From a virus, in the IMG/VR virus record IMGVR_UViG_3300031658_000115, positions 1-24,708 of that record: DNA of 24,708 bases, one strand, 5' to 3'. Position 1 is the stretch's first letter; every line of letters begins with the position of its first letter. Under the pieces are notes generated by a model. That model did not search any database and was not told the DNA's origin. It saw only the letters and a program-made list of their open reading frames with translations. The position numbers were made by a program, and so were the translations under genes. Below, in pieces: positions 14,746 through 21,268 of the stretch.

Positions 14746-15714
14746 TTAATTTCCTTTCTTAATTGTTAATGTTTCCTGCCAAGTTTTTTGAGAATGCATC
14801 CAACGTGAATAGTCGGAGTTTTTCTCCAAAAAATTTTCTATTATTTGTAAATCTTCAACAACATCATCCATCAGCAATTGCCGCCAAGTCGCAAAACGAC
14901 CAACCGAGTAAATGTTGTACTTGGTTGTCATCTCGAAAATAAACTGCTTGCGCAACTGCTCATCAATTGGGCGGATCTTGCCGTAATCTTGAGATGAGTC
15001 TTTTATGTCCACGAGCTTTCGGGGTTTTATCCCAAAGTCTTCCATCAAAATTGTCATGATGTTTGAACCTGCACTCCCATCAGGTTTCCGTATTGATTCT
15101 GAGATGACAGTGTCCCCAACCACGGAAACTCTATAGTGGCTGGTCAATGGGTCAGGGTAATAAATAGTTTGATTAACTGAACACTCAGTTTCTTCAATCC
15201 GAGCGGTCTGTGTATAAATTTTTTGCTTTGGGAATTTTGGAATGTCTCTCCACTTAACAATCTGCATTAACACAGGCATGGGTATTGTAGATATTATCGG
15301 AACACCAACCCCATTGGCTTCTGTTATGTCTTCCATCGTCAATGGCAGGTTGTACTCTATGCCACAGTTGCGAGAAAGCATATTGATTAAATCCCATGGT
15401 GCGATGTACCGTTCAACAGAGTCAAGATTATTTATCGAACGATCAAGCACAGCCCCAGTTACTTTTTGTGAGTACATGTTGCTGAGTTGTATGTTCGGCT
15501 GTGTTATTATTTTCCCATCATACTTGATTGCTTTTTGAACTTTTACTTTTTTAAAAGGTATGTTGCTGGCAATCCCAACTCGATCTGTTCTGAATCGTAA
15601 CAGAGCACCATGGTTGTTTGGGAGCTTGCCTTGCGACTCACAAACAGTGGGGACAAATCTCCGGAAAACATTTGCTGCCAAAAGTCCTGCCAGACCTGCT
15701 CCATAAATTAACAT
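14746..15714 (-). CDS. FAD/NAD(P)-dependent oxidoreductase (Rossmann flavoprotein)
   Basis: This 322-aa protein opens with a perfect dinucleotide-binding motif at residues 5-10 ('IYGAGLAGLLAANVFRR') followed by an acidic residue after the second strand ('CESQGK', Glu26), as in FAD-binding enzymes. A C-terminal 'YSVGRFATWRQLLMDD' (about 270-285) resembles the second FAD-contacting segment of the amine-oxidase / UDP-galactopyranose-mutase type. No membrane segment or signal is seen. It directly precedes ThyX, and its last codons supply the ThyX ribosome-binding site. It may reduce flavin for ThyX, or make a modified nucleotide or sugar; both are inference. Its ATG shares one base with the stop of the upstream gene. 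Confidence 0.82.
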   Translation of the reverse strand: MLIYGAGLAGLLAANVFRRFVPTVCESQGKLPNNHGALLRFRTDRVGIASNIPFKKVKVQKAIKYDGKIITQPNIQLSNMYSQKVTGAVLDRSINNLDSVERYIAPWDLINMLSRNCGIEYNLPLTMEDITEANGVGVPIISTIPMPVLMQIVKWRDIPKFPKQKIYTQTARIEETECSVNQTIYYPDPLTSHYRVSVVGDTVISESIRKPDGSAGSNIMTILMEDFGIKPRKLVDIKDSSQDYGKIRPIDEQLRKQFIFEMTTKYNIYSVGRFATWRQLLMDDVVEDLQIIENFLEKNSDYSRWMHSQKTWQETLTIKKGN

Positions 15715-16205
15715 CAGATCTCCTTTGCCTCAACTCTTCCTTTTTTTATATCCCAAGCCAAGTCTCTGCGTATGCCTCCTGCTGCTATGTATGCCTCATA
15801 AGTGATTGGTGAGTTTTCAATTATTATCTGTAGAGCCACTTGAGCAGCACTGCCTTTTCTACGTTTGTTCTCCTGAGTTTTCGCTACCAAGAGCTTCCCA
15901 CTGTAAGCGGATTTGCGACCTCGTTCTTCTTTGCTGGTTGTTTCAACTTTAACTTCTACAACTTGTTCCACTGGTTTCTCCTTTTTTATTTGTGTAATTT
16001 TTTCTTTTAACTCTAACAACTCTTCATAAGTCTCTGCCCAACCAAAATTCATATTACCTGCTTTGTGGAATTCATGCCAGTCTTTTTTAAATTTATTCTT
16101 GAATTTTTTAAGATCAGCAATCATCCAAACAACTCCAGGTTTTAACTCCTGCACTATCAAGTGCATGGAGCGAGCAAGCTGTTCACAAGTTGATTTATCA
16201 GTCAT
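15714..16205 (-). CDS. Hypothetical protein (163 aa), possible DNA-binding C-terminus
   Basis: I do not recognise this protein. The N-terminal half is helical with several Lys/Trp clusters, then a Lys/Glu/Val-rich low-complexity linker (about 70-105), then a basic C-terminal domain with 'SAAQVALQIIIENSPITYEAYIAAGGIRRDLAWDIKKGRV' (split here only as a description), which could be a winged-helix-like DNA-binding unit. ATG 16205 lies 2 bases after the stop of the 118-aa gene, with AAGGA about ten bases upstream. The context between two conserved early genes and the flavoproteins gives no clear clue. Confidence 0.72.
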   Translation of the reverse strand: MTDKSTCEQLARSMHLIVQELKPGVVWMIADLKKFKNKFKKDWHEFHKAGNMNFGWAETYEELLELKEKITQIKKEKPVEQVVEVKVETTSKEERGRKSAYSGKLLVAKTQENKRRKGSAAQVALQIIIENSPITYEAYIAAGGIRRDLAWDIKKGRVEAKEI

Positions 16206-16207
16206 GA

Positions 16208-16564
16208 TTAGTCCATCCTTGATTGAGCAAAGGCTTTGATGCCTTTCTGGTTAAGAACTTCGCAAAATGCTCGAGCGTATGATTCTTTTTTCTGCATCGA
16301 TTGATTAAAGTCTCCGATCCAGATTGTGTACCCACCTTCGTATGAATTTTTTCTACCGATATTTTGCTCTTTCAAAAACTTTACGAACTTCCCTCGGTTA
16401 GGCATATTGACCCAAGCAAAACCACAAACACCATCTTCCACAACCTCTTGGGTTGGTTTTCCGTTGGCAACATAATTAACAACCATTGGGTTCGGAGTGC
16501 AATTTTCTGCAGCTGCAATACCTGCTAGGTGGGCTGTTGTGTAAATGATGTTCTCTGTGTTCAT
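16208..16564 (-). CDS. Conserved phage protein of unknown function (118 aa), first gene of the ThyX unit
   Basis: ATG 16564 follows TTAAGAAAGGAAAATAAA, and a strong promoter lies 48 bases upstream. The C-terminal half ('GGYTIWIGDFNQSMQKKESY' near residue 77-96, ending 'IKAFAQSRMD') is a pattern I have seen in many tailed-phage early proteins, annotated as unknown. The N-terminal part has 'CTPNPMVV' and 'GVCGFAWVNMPN'. There is no enzyme motif and no membrane segment. Function is unknown; conservation and promoter position suggest a real middle or early gene. Confidence 0.8.
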   Translation of the reverse strand: MNTENIIYTTAHLAGIAAAENCTPNPMVVNYVANGKPTQEVVEDGVCGFAWVNMPNRGKFVKFLKEQNIGRKNSYEGGYTIWIGDFNQSMQKKESYARAFCEVLNQKGIKAFAQSRMD

Positions 16565-16611
16565 TTTATTTTCCTTTCTTAAGACTGGCTATTCATTTAG
16601 TCAGTAAAGTA

Positions 16612-16640
16612 ATTATCTCTCTTTTCTGTCATAAAGGCAA
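16612..16640 (-). promoter_or_regulatory. Sigma-70-type promoter for the ThyX unit
   Basis: Minus strand: -35 TTGCCT (16640-16635), 17-base spacer, -10 GATAAT (16617-16612). It differs from the 22583-22611 promoter at one base in the spacer. A small GACT/AGTC hairpin (16602-16583) lies between it and the ribosome-binding site. The 45 bases back to the helicase stop hold no convincing terminator, so read-through is likely. Confidence 0.85.
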
Positions 16641-16684
16641 CAATTCTGGCAGATTTCTTTTCTTTTAAAATCAAACATTTAAAA

Positions 16685-18145
16685 TTAAATTTCATAATGC
16701 CTTAGTCCTCTTGGTCTGATTATGAACAGATTCTCACGAGTCCGAGTGAGTGCAACGTACCAAACCCGATTCTCCTCATCTCGGTGAGAGTTCTCCCAAC
16801 TCAGCCTGCCCATGTCAGTCATCAGCACAACATTGTCAGCCTCACCACCTTTGGATTGATGGATTGTGGAGATTGCAATTCTTGGGTCTGAGAAAAACTT
16901 CTCCCCATTGCGCAAGCATGAACGTAAATACTCACGCTCTTCTGGTTGTATGCCTCGGAGCATTTGCATCCAGTCGTAGCTTTTTGCAGCTTCAGGCAAA
17001 CCAAAATCTGAGAGCATGTAAGCCTCTTGTTTCTTTATTTTCGGAACATGAGCTAAAAATTGAATCATGTTCTTGGCTTCGAAATTTGTAATTTTATCCC
17101 CAGCACGCAAACGCTCCCAACTTGAGATTGCGCGAGTTTCTTCTGAGTCAAGAGAGTTTTTGCCGCCATAAGAATATCCATAGCCTTGTTGGCGTACTGA
17201 TTTTTTATACCGACTCATCAGATACTTGCTCCGAGCCAAGCACAACCAGCTCCCTCCTGAAGAAAAATCTATTTGTTGCTCATCTACAATATACTCAACA
17301 CAACCTTTGTCTGTGCGTGGTGACCATGGTTTAACGTATCTGTTTTTAATTCGCTTGACAACATCAAGCGCCAAACGGTGAACAGAGGTTGGGATGCGGT
17401 AGCTTTGAGGTAGAACCATGCGTTGGCCTTTGAGGTTCAAAAACTTATTAACATCTGCTCCAGCCCAACCAAAAATCGCTTGGTCATCGTCTCCTGCGAT
17501 GTAAACTTCCTTGGCATGAGTTGCGGCTTTGATCGCCATTTTGTACTGGAGTGAGCTCAGGTCTTGTGCCTCGTCGATGATGCAGATATCGATGTCGAGC
17601 TCTGAGTTGTACGACTCGAGCATGTCGGTGAAATCAAACAACCCCAAATCTTTTTTATACTTCCGTAAAGAATTATCGTACTGCTTCACAGCGTGGAGCG
17701 TGAGATCATTAACAGAGGCGATCTGGTACTGCTCCTCTGGAGAGCGCAACCCGACCCGAGCCAAGCTCTCCACCCTCGAGCACTTATCCCCCAAACCATC
17801 TCCGGTGTGAATGCCCAAGTCCTCATCATAAATCCCACGGAACTCCACTCCGAGTGCTTTGCCGAGTTTCCGGTAGTGGTTGTTGGTCATGACCTCATCC
17901 CTTTGGAGTCCGAGCTCTTTGAATGCCAAAGAGTGCAGTGTCCGGAAAAACGGAAAACGAGCCTCTTCAAAACCAAACTGTTTCATTGCACGATCTTGCG
18001 CCTCGTATGCAGCTTTGCGAGTGAATGCCAAATACGCAATCTTCTCTGGGGGGACTCCTCTGGCCAAAGCATCTTCCACGATCCTGAGAAGAGTTGTGGT
18101 CTTACCAGTTCCTGGTGGTCCGAGTATTATCTGGACATTACGCAT
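16685..18145 (-). CDS. UvrD/Rep-like superfamily 1 DNA helicase
   Basis: This 486-aa helicase carries Walker A 'GPPGTGKTTT' (9-18), motif Ia 'AFTRKAA' (40-46), Walker B 'DEAQD' (191-195), motif III 'GDDDQAIFGWAGAD' (218-231), 'LPQSYRIP' (motif IV), 'STIHQSKGGEADNVVL' (motif V) and 'YVALTRTRENL' (motif VI). It is shorter than UvrD (about 720 aa) because the 1B/2B insertions are reduced. It unwinds DNA 3' to 5', probably as the replicative or recombination helicase. ATG 18145 lies behind TTAAGAAAGGAACAAACAC, directly after the primase gene, forming a primase-helicase unit. Confidence 0.95.
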   Translation of the reverse strand: MRNVQIILGPPGTGKTTTLLRIVEDALARGVPPEKIAYLAFTRKAAYEAQDRAMKQFGFEEARFPFFRTLHSLAFKELGLQRDEVMTNNHYRKLGKALGVEFRGIYDEDLGIHTGDGLGDKCSRVESLARVGLRSPEEQYQIASVNDLTLHAVKQYDNSLRKYKKDLGLFDFTDMLESYNSELDIDICIIDEAQDLSSLQYKMAIKAATHAKEVYIAGDDDQAIFGWAGADVNKFLNLKGQRMVLPQSYRIPTSVHRLALDVVKRIKNRYVKPWSPRTDKGCVEYIVDEQQIDFSSGGSWLCLARSKYLMSRYKKSVRQQGYGYSYGGKNSLDSEETRAISSWERLRAGDKITNFEAKNMIQFLAHVPKIKKQEAYMLSDFGLPEAAKSYDWMQMLRGIQPEEREYLRSCLRNGEKFFSDPRIAISTIHQSKGGEADNVVLMTDMGRLSWENSHRDEENRVWYVALTRTRENLFIIRPRGLRHYEI

Positions 18146-18160
18146 GTGTTTGTTCCTTTC

Positions 18161-19696
18161 TTAAAATTCTCCTGCTAAGTTTGATGGTATGTCGAGTTCG
18201 TCTGAATCGTCATAGAATTCTGGAGCTGGGACTGACCAAACTTTTACTGGCTTTTTCTTTAAACGCCAAGATGCTCTGTCGCCACCTGATTCTCGTAACC
18301 AACTCCAAACCTGATGCTGAGATAAGTATCGGAAACGTCTTGCCTCAAGATATAAAAATAAATCTTCTGAACGGAAAAACATCTTGGATGTTTCCTCGTC
18401 GTAATACGGCTTGCCATTCATTATTTCGTCTTTGTGTCGGGCTTGTACTTTCCCTGTTAAGAAAGCATCCAACATTTTCTCAAATTGACCTTGAGGCGAT
18501 GCATCGTCTGGGTCTTGAACAATCTCAACCGTTGTTAACAGTTCATTGATACGTTGCTCCCACTTTGGGGCTGGGAGTTTGGAGGGACACTTGTTGAGTT
18601 TCTCGATACATATTTTTTGTAGCTGACTTTGGTCCATCAACTGAAGAGTGGTGACCTCGATGCGCTCTCCTTGCATCTCGAGATACCAACGCACAGAACT
18701 CCGGTTCTCGGTTTCGTACTTTGTGATGGAGTCGATTTGCATTGCTGCACCACCCGAGAATCCACCGATACCGAATTCACGCTTCATGCACTTGGGCTTC
18801 TCACAGTAGTTGCATATTGGGGACTGCTTGCAGGTGTAGGCGTAATCTTTTTTACTCACAGACTTTATAAGTCCATTCACCTCAGAGCTCGGCAATGGAT
18901 TTTCAATTTCATAGTTAAACGCAAACAAGTCCTCTTGCCAGTCGTCGGGGTTTTTCTTCCGGAAATAAACTCCTGCATTGAACAGCGATATGTTCCGACC
19001 ACCTTCCGGGAAACCCATCGTCATGATGTGCTGGAGGCAAGGTGGTCCATCCTCGAACTTGGCGGTGAGTTCAGGTTTGAATGATTGTAGCTTTTCCCAA
19101 GTTGTTCTTTTTTTCTCAGCAAGATCTAAAAACTTTTCCAGCGAGAGTTTCTTGCCTTTGTGTATTGCGTAGCGTTCGCTTTTGTCCCCATTCCAGTACG
19201 CGAGGTTGATCCAATTGCCTCGATCCTGCGCATTGGCTCGGCTGATTTGCTTGGGGAAGATCTCCGCACCACCATAACCCATTGTCGCGGCAAACTCGTT
19301 GAGCTTGGAAACCATGTCGACTGCGGCAATTGGCGGATCACAAAACAAATACAAATGCGCACCACCACTCTTCGAACGACAAAGCACAAGTGGAGTTTTT
19401 TCTATTTTCCGCTCTAAATCTTCAAGAGTGTCGTGCAGCTTAACATCACCACGAATGTCTACATCAATTGCTCCAAAGCTGCATGAGTTGTCATCACGCA
19501 ACATAATAATTCCTAAAATATAATCCTTACCACTCAAATGAGATTCAAAATGAGCCTGTGTTGGTCCCTCAGAGATCGTGATTGCTCTGCCTGCTTTTTT
19601 CCCATCTGCCTCGGTTCGCTTGACGCTGTACTGTCCGTGGGCTTTGGTGTAGCCTTGGAACAGATTCATGAAGCGTTTTAAATTGGTTACTTCCAT
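18161..19696 (-). CDS. Archaeo-eukaryotic-type (AEP) DNA primase with zinc motif
   Basis: This 511-aa protein is a primase of the AEP/Prim-pol superfamily. Its catalytic pieces are in order: Asp78-x-Asp80 in 'FGAIDVDIRG', 'SKSGGAHLYLF' with His114, and 'EIFPKQ' (145-150), resembling primases of TOTE-type systems. Next comes a PriCT-like helical part with 'GGRNISLFNAGVYFRKKNP' (232-250) and a four-Cys site at 289, 295, 298 and 303. The C-terminal 180 residues are unassigned. ATG 19696 follows CTTAGAAAGGAAGACTTAAAC, after a strong leader hairpin. It makes primers for the DnaE polymerase; bacterial DnaG-type and T7-type motifs are absent. Confidence 0.88.
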   Translation of the reverse strand: MEVTNLKRFMNLFQGYTKAHGQYSVKRTEADGKKAGRAITISEGPTQAHFESHLSGKDYILGIIMLRDDNSCSFGAIDVDIRGDVKLHDTLEDLERKIEKTPLVLCRSKSGGAHLYLFCDPPIAAVDMVSKLNEFAATMGYGGAEIFPKQISRANAQDRGNWINLAYWNGDKSERYAIHKGKKLSLEKFLDLAEKKRTTWEKLQSFKPELTAKFEDGPPCLQHIMTMGFPEGGRNISLFNAGVYFRKKNPDDWQEDLFAFNYEIENPLPSSEVNGLIKSVSKKDYAYTCKQSPICNYCEKPKCMKREFGIGGFSGGAAMQIDSITKYETENRSSVRWYLEMQGERIEVTTLQLMDQSQLQKICIEKLNKCPSKLPAPKWEQRINELLTTVEIVQDPDDASPQGQFEKMLDAFLTGKVQARHKDEIMNGKPYYDEETSKMFFRSEDLFLYLEARRFRYLSQHQVWSWLRESGGDRASWRLKKKPVKVWSVPAPEFYDDSDELDIPSNLAGEF

Positions 19697-19723
19697 GTTT
19701 AAGTCTTCCTTTCTAAGCAAGTC

Positions 19724-19741
19724 GGGGAGCCAAAGCTCCCC
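19724..19741 (-). other. Leader hairpin upstream of the primase gene
   Basis: A perfect 7-bp stem GGGGAGC / GCTCCCC with loop TTTG lies between the -10 site and the ribosome-binding block CTTAGAAAGGAAG. No U-run follows, so it is not an intrinsic terminator. It closely resembles the hairpin at 23040-23059, which also precedes CTTAGAAAGGAA. Confidence 0.65.
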
Positions 19742-19749
19742 TTCCTCCG

Positions 19750-19778
19750 ATTATACCGAGTGTGGGCAGTAAGTTCTG
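19750..19778 (-). promoter_or_regulatory. Candidate promoter for the primase/helicase unit
   Basis: The -10 is TATAAT (19755-19750), overlapping the stop codon of the secreted 63-aa gene. At 17 bases the -35 (CAGAAC) is poor; TTCAGA at 19 bases is an alternative. The leader hairpin and ribosome-binding block placed directly downstream support a transcript start here, but the weak -35 suggests an activator or low activity. Confidence 0.45.
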
Positions 19779-19942
19779 AAACTTCTGCGTGTGACGTAAT
19801 TGCACGCAAAGTCCACACAATAAGTCCCGATATAAATAAACCCACTCGAGGTGCTAACACCTTCGCACTTGAGCAAACGCCCAGCATGGGCAGATAAGGG
19901 CAGTAACATCAACATAGATAAAACTAAAAACAACTTAGTCAT
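19751..19942 (-). CDS. Small secreted protein with signal peptide and four cysteines (63 aa)
   Basis: A clear Sec signal peptide fills residues 1-20 (Lys3, hydrophobic 'LFLVLSMLMLLPL', then 'SAHA' before the cut), leaving about 43 residues with Cys26, 42, 47 and 59, which could form two disulfides in the periplasm. ATG 19942 follows AAGGAGAAAATGCA, a strong site. The stop TAA lies within the -10 box of the primase promoter. I do not recognise the family. A periplasmic phage peptide expressed early could act in superinfection exclusion or envelope modification; that is inference. Confidence 0.75.
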   Translation of the reverse strand: MTKLFLVLSMLMLLPLSAHAGRLLKCEGVSTSSGFIYIGTYCVDFACNYVTRRSFRTYCPHSV

Positions 19943-19996
19943 TGCATTTTCTCCTTATTTTTTGTGTGTAAAACTTTGCTTTGGTGTTTCTTACTT

Positions 19997-20089
19997 TTAA
20001 GTGACCTTCTCGTCACCATCGTCAGGGTGGTCACCATTTTTAAACCACTGTGTGGCTTCAATGGCTATCTGCTTCTTTATGAATTTCAT
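19997..20089 (-). CDS. Truncated 30-aa remnant of a phage 'KxxxIEAxQW' family protein
   Basis: ATG 20089 overlaps the stop of the 56-aa gene (ATGA). The 30 residues run 'MKFIKKQIAIEATQWFKNGD' then 'HPDDGDEKVT' and stop. This matches the N-terminal start of a common phage protein family, whose full members continue for about 60-100 residues with a Cys/His segment and a 'PGDW...G' motif; none of these follow here in any frame. It is either a decayed gene or a shortened but still expressed one. The family call is from memory of the N-terminal pattern. Confidence 0.5.
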   Translation of the reverse strand: MKFIKKQIAIEATQWFKNGDHPDDGDEKVT

Positions 20090-20256
20090 TTAGCTTTCTC
20101 CCGATAGCACTCCTGAACAATCAACTCGGTGAACCTCTCTAGCTCTGGATATAAAGTATTCTCAAGCGTACCGTTTCCAAATTCTCCAGCGTGTTGTTCA
20201 AGTATTGCCAAAAGGCCAGACTCGTTAGCAATTTCCATTATGTCTTTAACCTTCAT
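20086..20256 (-). CDS. Small acidic helical protein (56 aa)
   Basis: ATG 20256 follows AGGGAGAAAATAAT, a good ribosome-binding site. The sequence has one helix 'VKDIMEIANESGLLAILEQH', a Gly/Asn turn and a second helix 'ELERFTELIVQECYREKAK'. Tiny proteins ending in 'FAELIVRECA'-like helices are frequent in phages; no function is known to me. Its stop overlaps the next ATG (ATGA). Confidence 0.75.
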   Translation of the reverse strand: MKVKDIMEIANESGLLAILEQHAGEFGNGTLENTLYPELERFTELIVQECYREKAK

Positions 20257-20268
20257 ATTATTTTCTCC

Positions 20269-20344
20269 CTAGGAAATGCGTTGAAATTCTTGTCCAAGAG
20301 GCTCCTGGTTTTCTAAAAGTTCAGCACACAATGCTTTCAAAAGT
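20269..20344 (-). other. +1-frame coding-like extension of the 31-aa ORF
   Basis: In the +1 frame relative to the 31-aa ORF, the minus strand reads an open stretch of about 24 residues, 'LLKALCAELLENQEPLGQEF' plus 'QRIS', ending at TAG 20271-20269. It looks like real protein but has no start codon or ribosome-binding site of its own. It would be joined to the upstream ORF by skipping one base near 20337-20345. See the matching finding. Confidence 0.4.
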
Positions 20345-20416
20345 ATCCATATTTAAACTGCGTTGAGCCTGTACGGAACCGTTCTCTTCTGATTTTAGTA
20401 TTTTTTTAAAGTCCAT
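20321..20416 (-). CDS. 31-aa ORF with perfect Shine-Dalgarno, possibly frameshifted
   Basis: ATG 20416 is preceded by AAAGGAGGGGAGCAAC, the strongest ribosome-binding site in this block, so translation here is very likely. The product 'MDFKKILKSEENGSVQAQRS' plus 11 residues stops early at TGA 20323-20321. Immediately after its middle, the +1 frame carries protein-like sequence (20269-20344). The gene is therefore either a broken 48-50-aa gene or one read through by +1 frameshifting. A 10-bp inverted repeat (20365-20374 and 20444-20453) brackets its ribosome-binding site and start. Confidence 0.5.
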   Translation of the reverse strand: MDFKKILKSEENGSVQAQRSLNMDTFESIVC

Positions 20417-20453
20417 GTTGCTCCCCTCCTTTCAAGTTTCATTGTACAGGCTC
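20365..20453. repeat. 10-bp inverted repeat bracketing a ribosome-binding site
   Basis: GAGCCTGTAC at 20365-20374 and its exact reverse complement GTACAGGCTC at 20444-20453 are separated by 69 bases containing the Shine-Dalgarno and start codon of the 31-aa ORF. It could be a pair of operator half-sites or an RNA stem that loops out the start. Confidence 0.6.
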
Positions 20454-20462
20454 TGCTTCTAT

Positions 20463-21263
20463 TTAAAAGCTATCAGAGCTCTCACCACTTGTCTCTTCTT
20501 GCTTAACTTGGACTTCGCCTGCTTTGACTTGTTGTTGGAACTCTCTGGCGGAAAGATAAATGTCTTTTCCGTTCGGGAGTTGCTGGATTATGCCTCCGCT
20601 GTTGGCGTCGTACAACATCTTCACTGACCACCCGAACCAAGTGCCTTGATCATTTTCTTGAGGCACTGTGGAGAGCTGATATGCGTTCCAAAAAGCTGCA
20701 GCAGGAACACGCTTATCTTGGACTTGGATCACGAGACTCTGCATCATTGAGTTCCACTGGCGAGCTTTTTTATTTTGGCTCTTGGACATGCTGATTGAAG
20801 CTGGAGCGTATGAATCGTCCTCACCCAAAACATAAACAAAAAACTCTGATGTTGGAACAATCTCATTGCCTTCTGTGGTGATGTGCTCTCCCCGAGGCCC
20901 ACGCTCACAAGCTACGAGGCATTCACTCGAGGCTCCGTGGTCAGCAACAAAACCTCCTCTGTTGGCTTTCCACTCAAGGTGTGCTTTGCGGAAACTGATC
21001 GGGACAACTGTGATGCCTTTGTCTCCATCATACAACTTATCAGTAACATTGTTGAAGATTAAACCTTGCTCAGCACCTTCAATGTACGCACCATCACGTT
21101 TGTTGACTTGGGGGCTGAGTGCTTGGAGAATGCTCAAGCGCGGGATCATTATGTCGTCTTTGGTGATGTTCTCTAATCCGAGACCAGCGTCTGCGAGCAG
21201 GACTGATTCATCAAAAACCACAACTTCACTACTTTCTTTTTTTGCTACTTCGTTTTTAGCCAT
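20463..21263 (-). CDS. Putative single-stranded DNA-binding protein
   Basis: This 266-aa protein is of a kind common in phages near recombination and replication genes. The core has 'DDIMIPRLSILQALSPQV' (about 36-53), 'GLIFNNVTDKLYDGDKGI' and 'VVPISFRKAHLEW' (beta-rich, OB-like). It ends in a flexible acidic tail 'EETSGESSDSF' with a terminal Phe, as in SSB and T7 gp2.5 tails that recruit partners. ATG 21263 follows AAAAAAGGATAAACAAC. Its position next to the Gam-like protein and upstream of primase, helicase and polymerase supports a replication role. The SSB call rests on tail and context, not on a recognised family. Confidence 0.5.
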   Translation of the reverse strand: MAKNEVAKKESSEVVVFDESVLLADAGLGLENITKDDIMIPRLSILQALSPQVNKRDGAYIEGAEQGLIFNNVTDKLYDGDKGITVVPISFRKAHLEWKANRGGFVADHGASSECLVACERGPRGEHITTEGNEIVPTSEFFVYVLGEDDSYAPASISMSKSQNKKARQWNSMMQSLVIQVQDKRVPAAAFWNAYQLSTVPQENDQGTWFGWSVKMLYDANSGGIIQQLPNGKDIYLSAREFQQQVKAGEVQVKQEETSGESSDSF

Positions 21264-21268
21264 GTTGT

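Noticed and set aside
16641-16684. Possible terminator after the UvrD-like helicase gene
   Set aside because: Only A/T-rich sequence with no stable stem; read-through into the next unit is more likely.
18094-18549. Plus-strand 151-codon frames opposite helicase and primase (also 18629-19084)
   Set aside because: Antisense shadows of genes with clear motifs; no start signals or protein-like composition.
19699-19887. 62-codon minus-strand frame overlapping the secreted peptide and primase leader
   Set aside because: Shadow frame; it would include the leader hairpin, has no ribosome-binding site, and lies in another frame than the signal-peptide gene.
19997-20050. Repeated GTGACC/GGTCAC words as a regulatory palindrome
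   Set aside because: They fall within the 30-aa ORF and are explained by its GDHPDDGDE-coding repeats; arms do not form a consistent stem.
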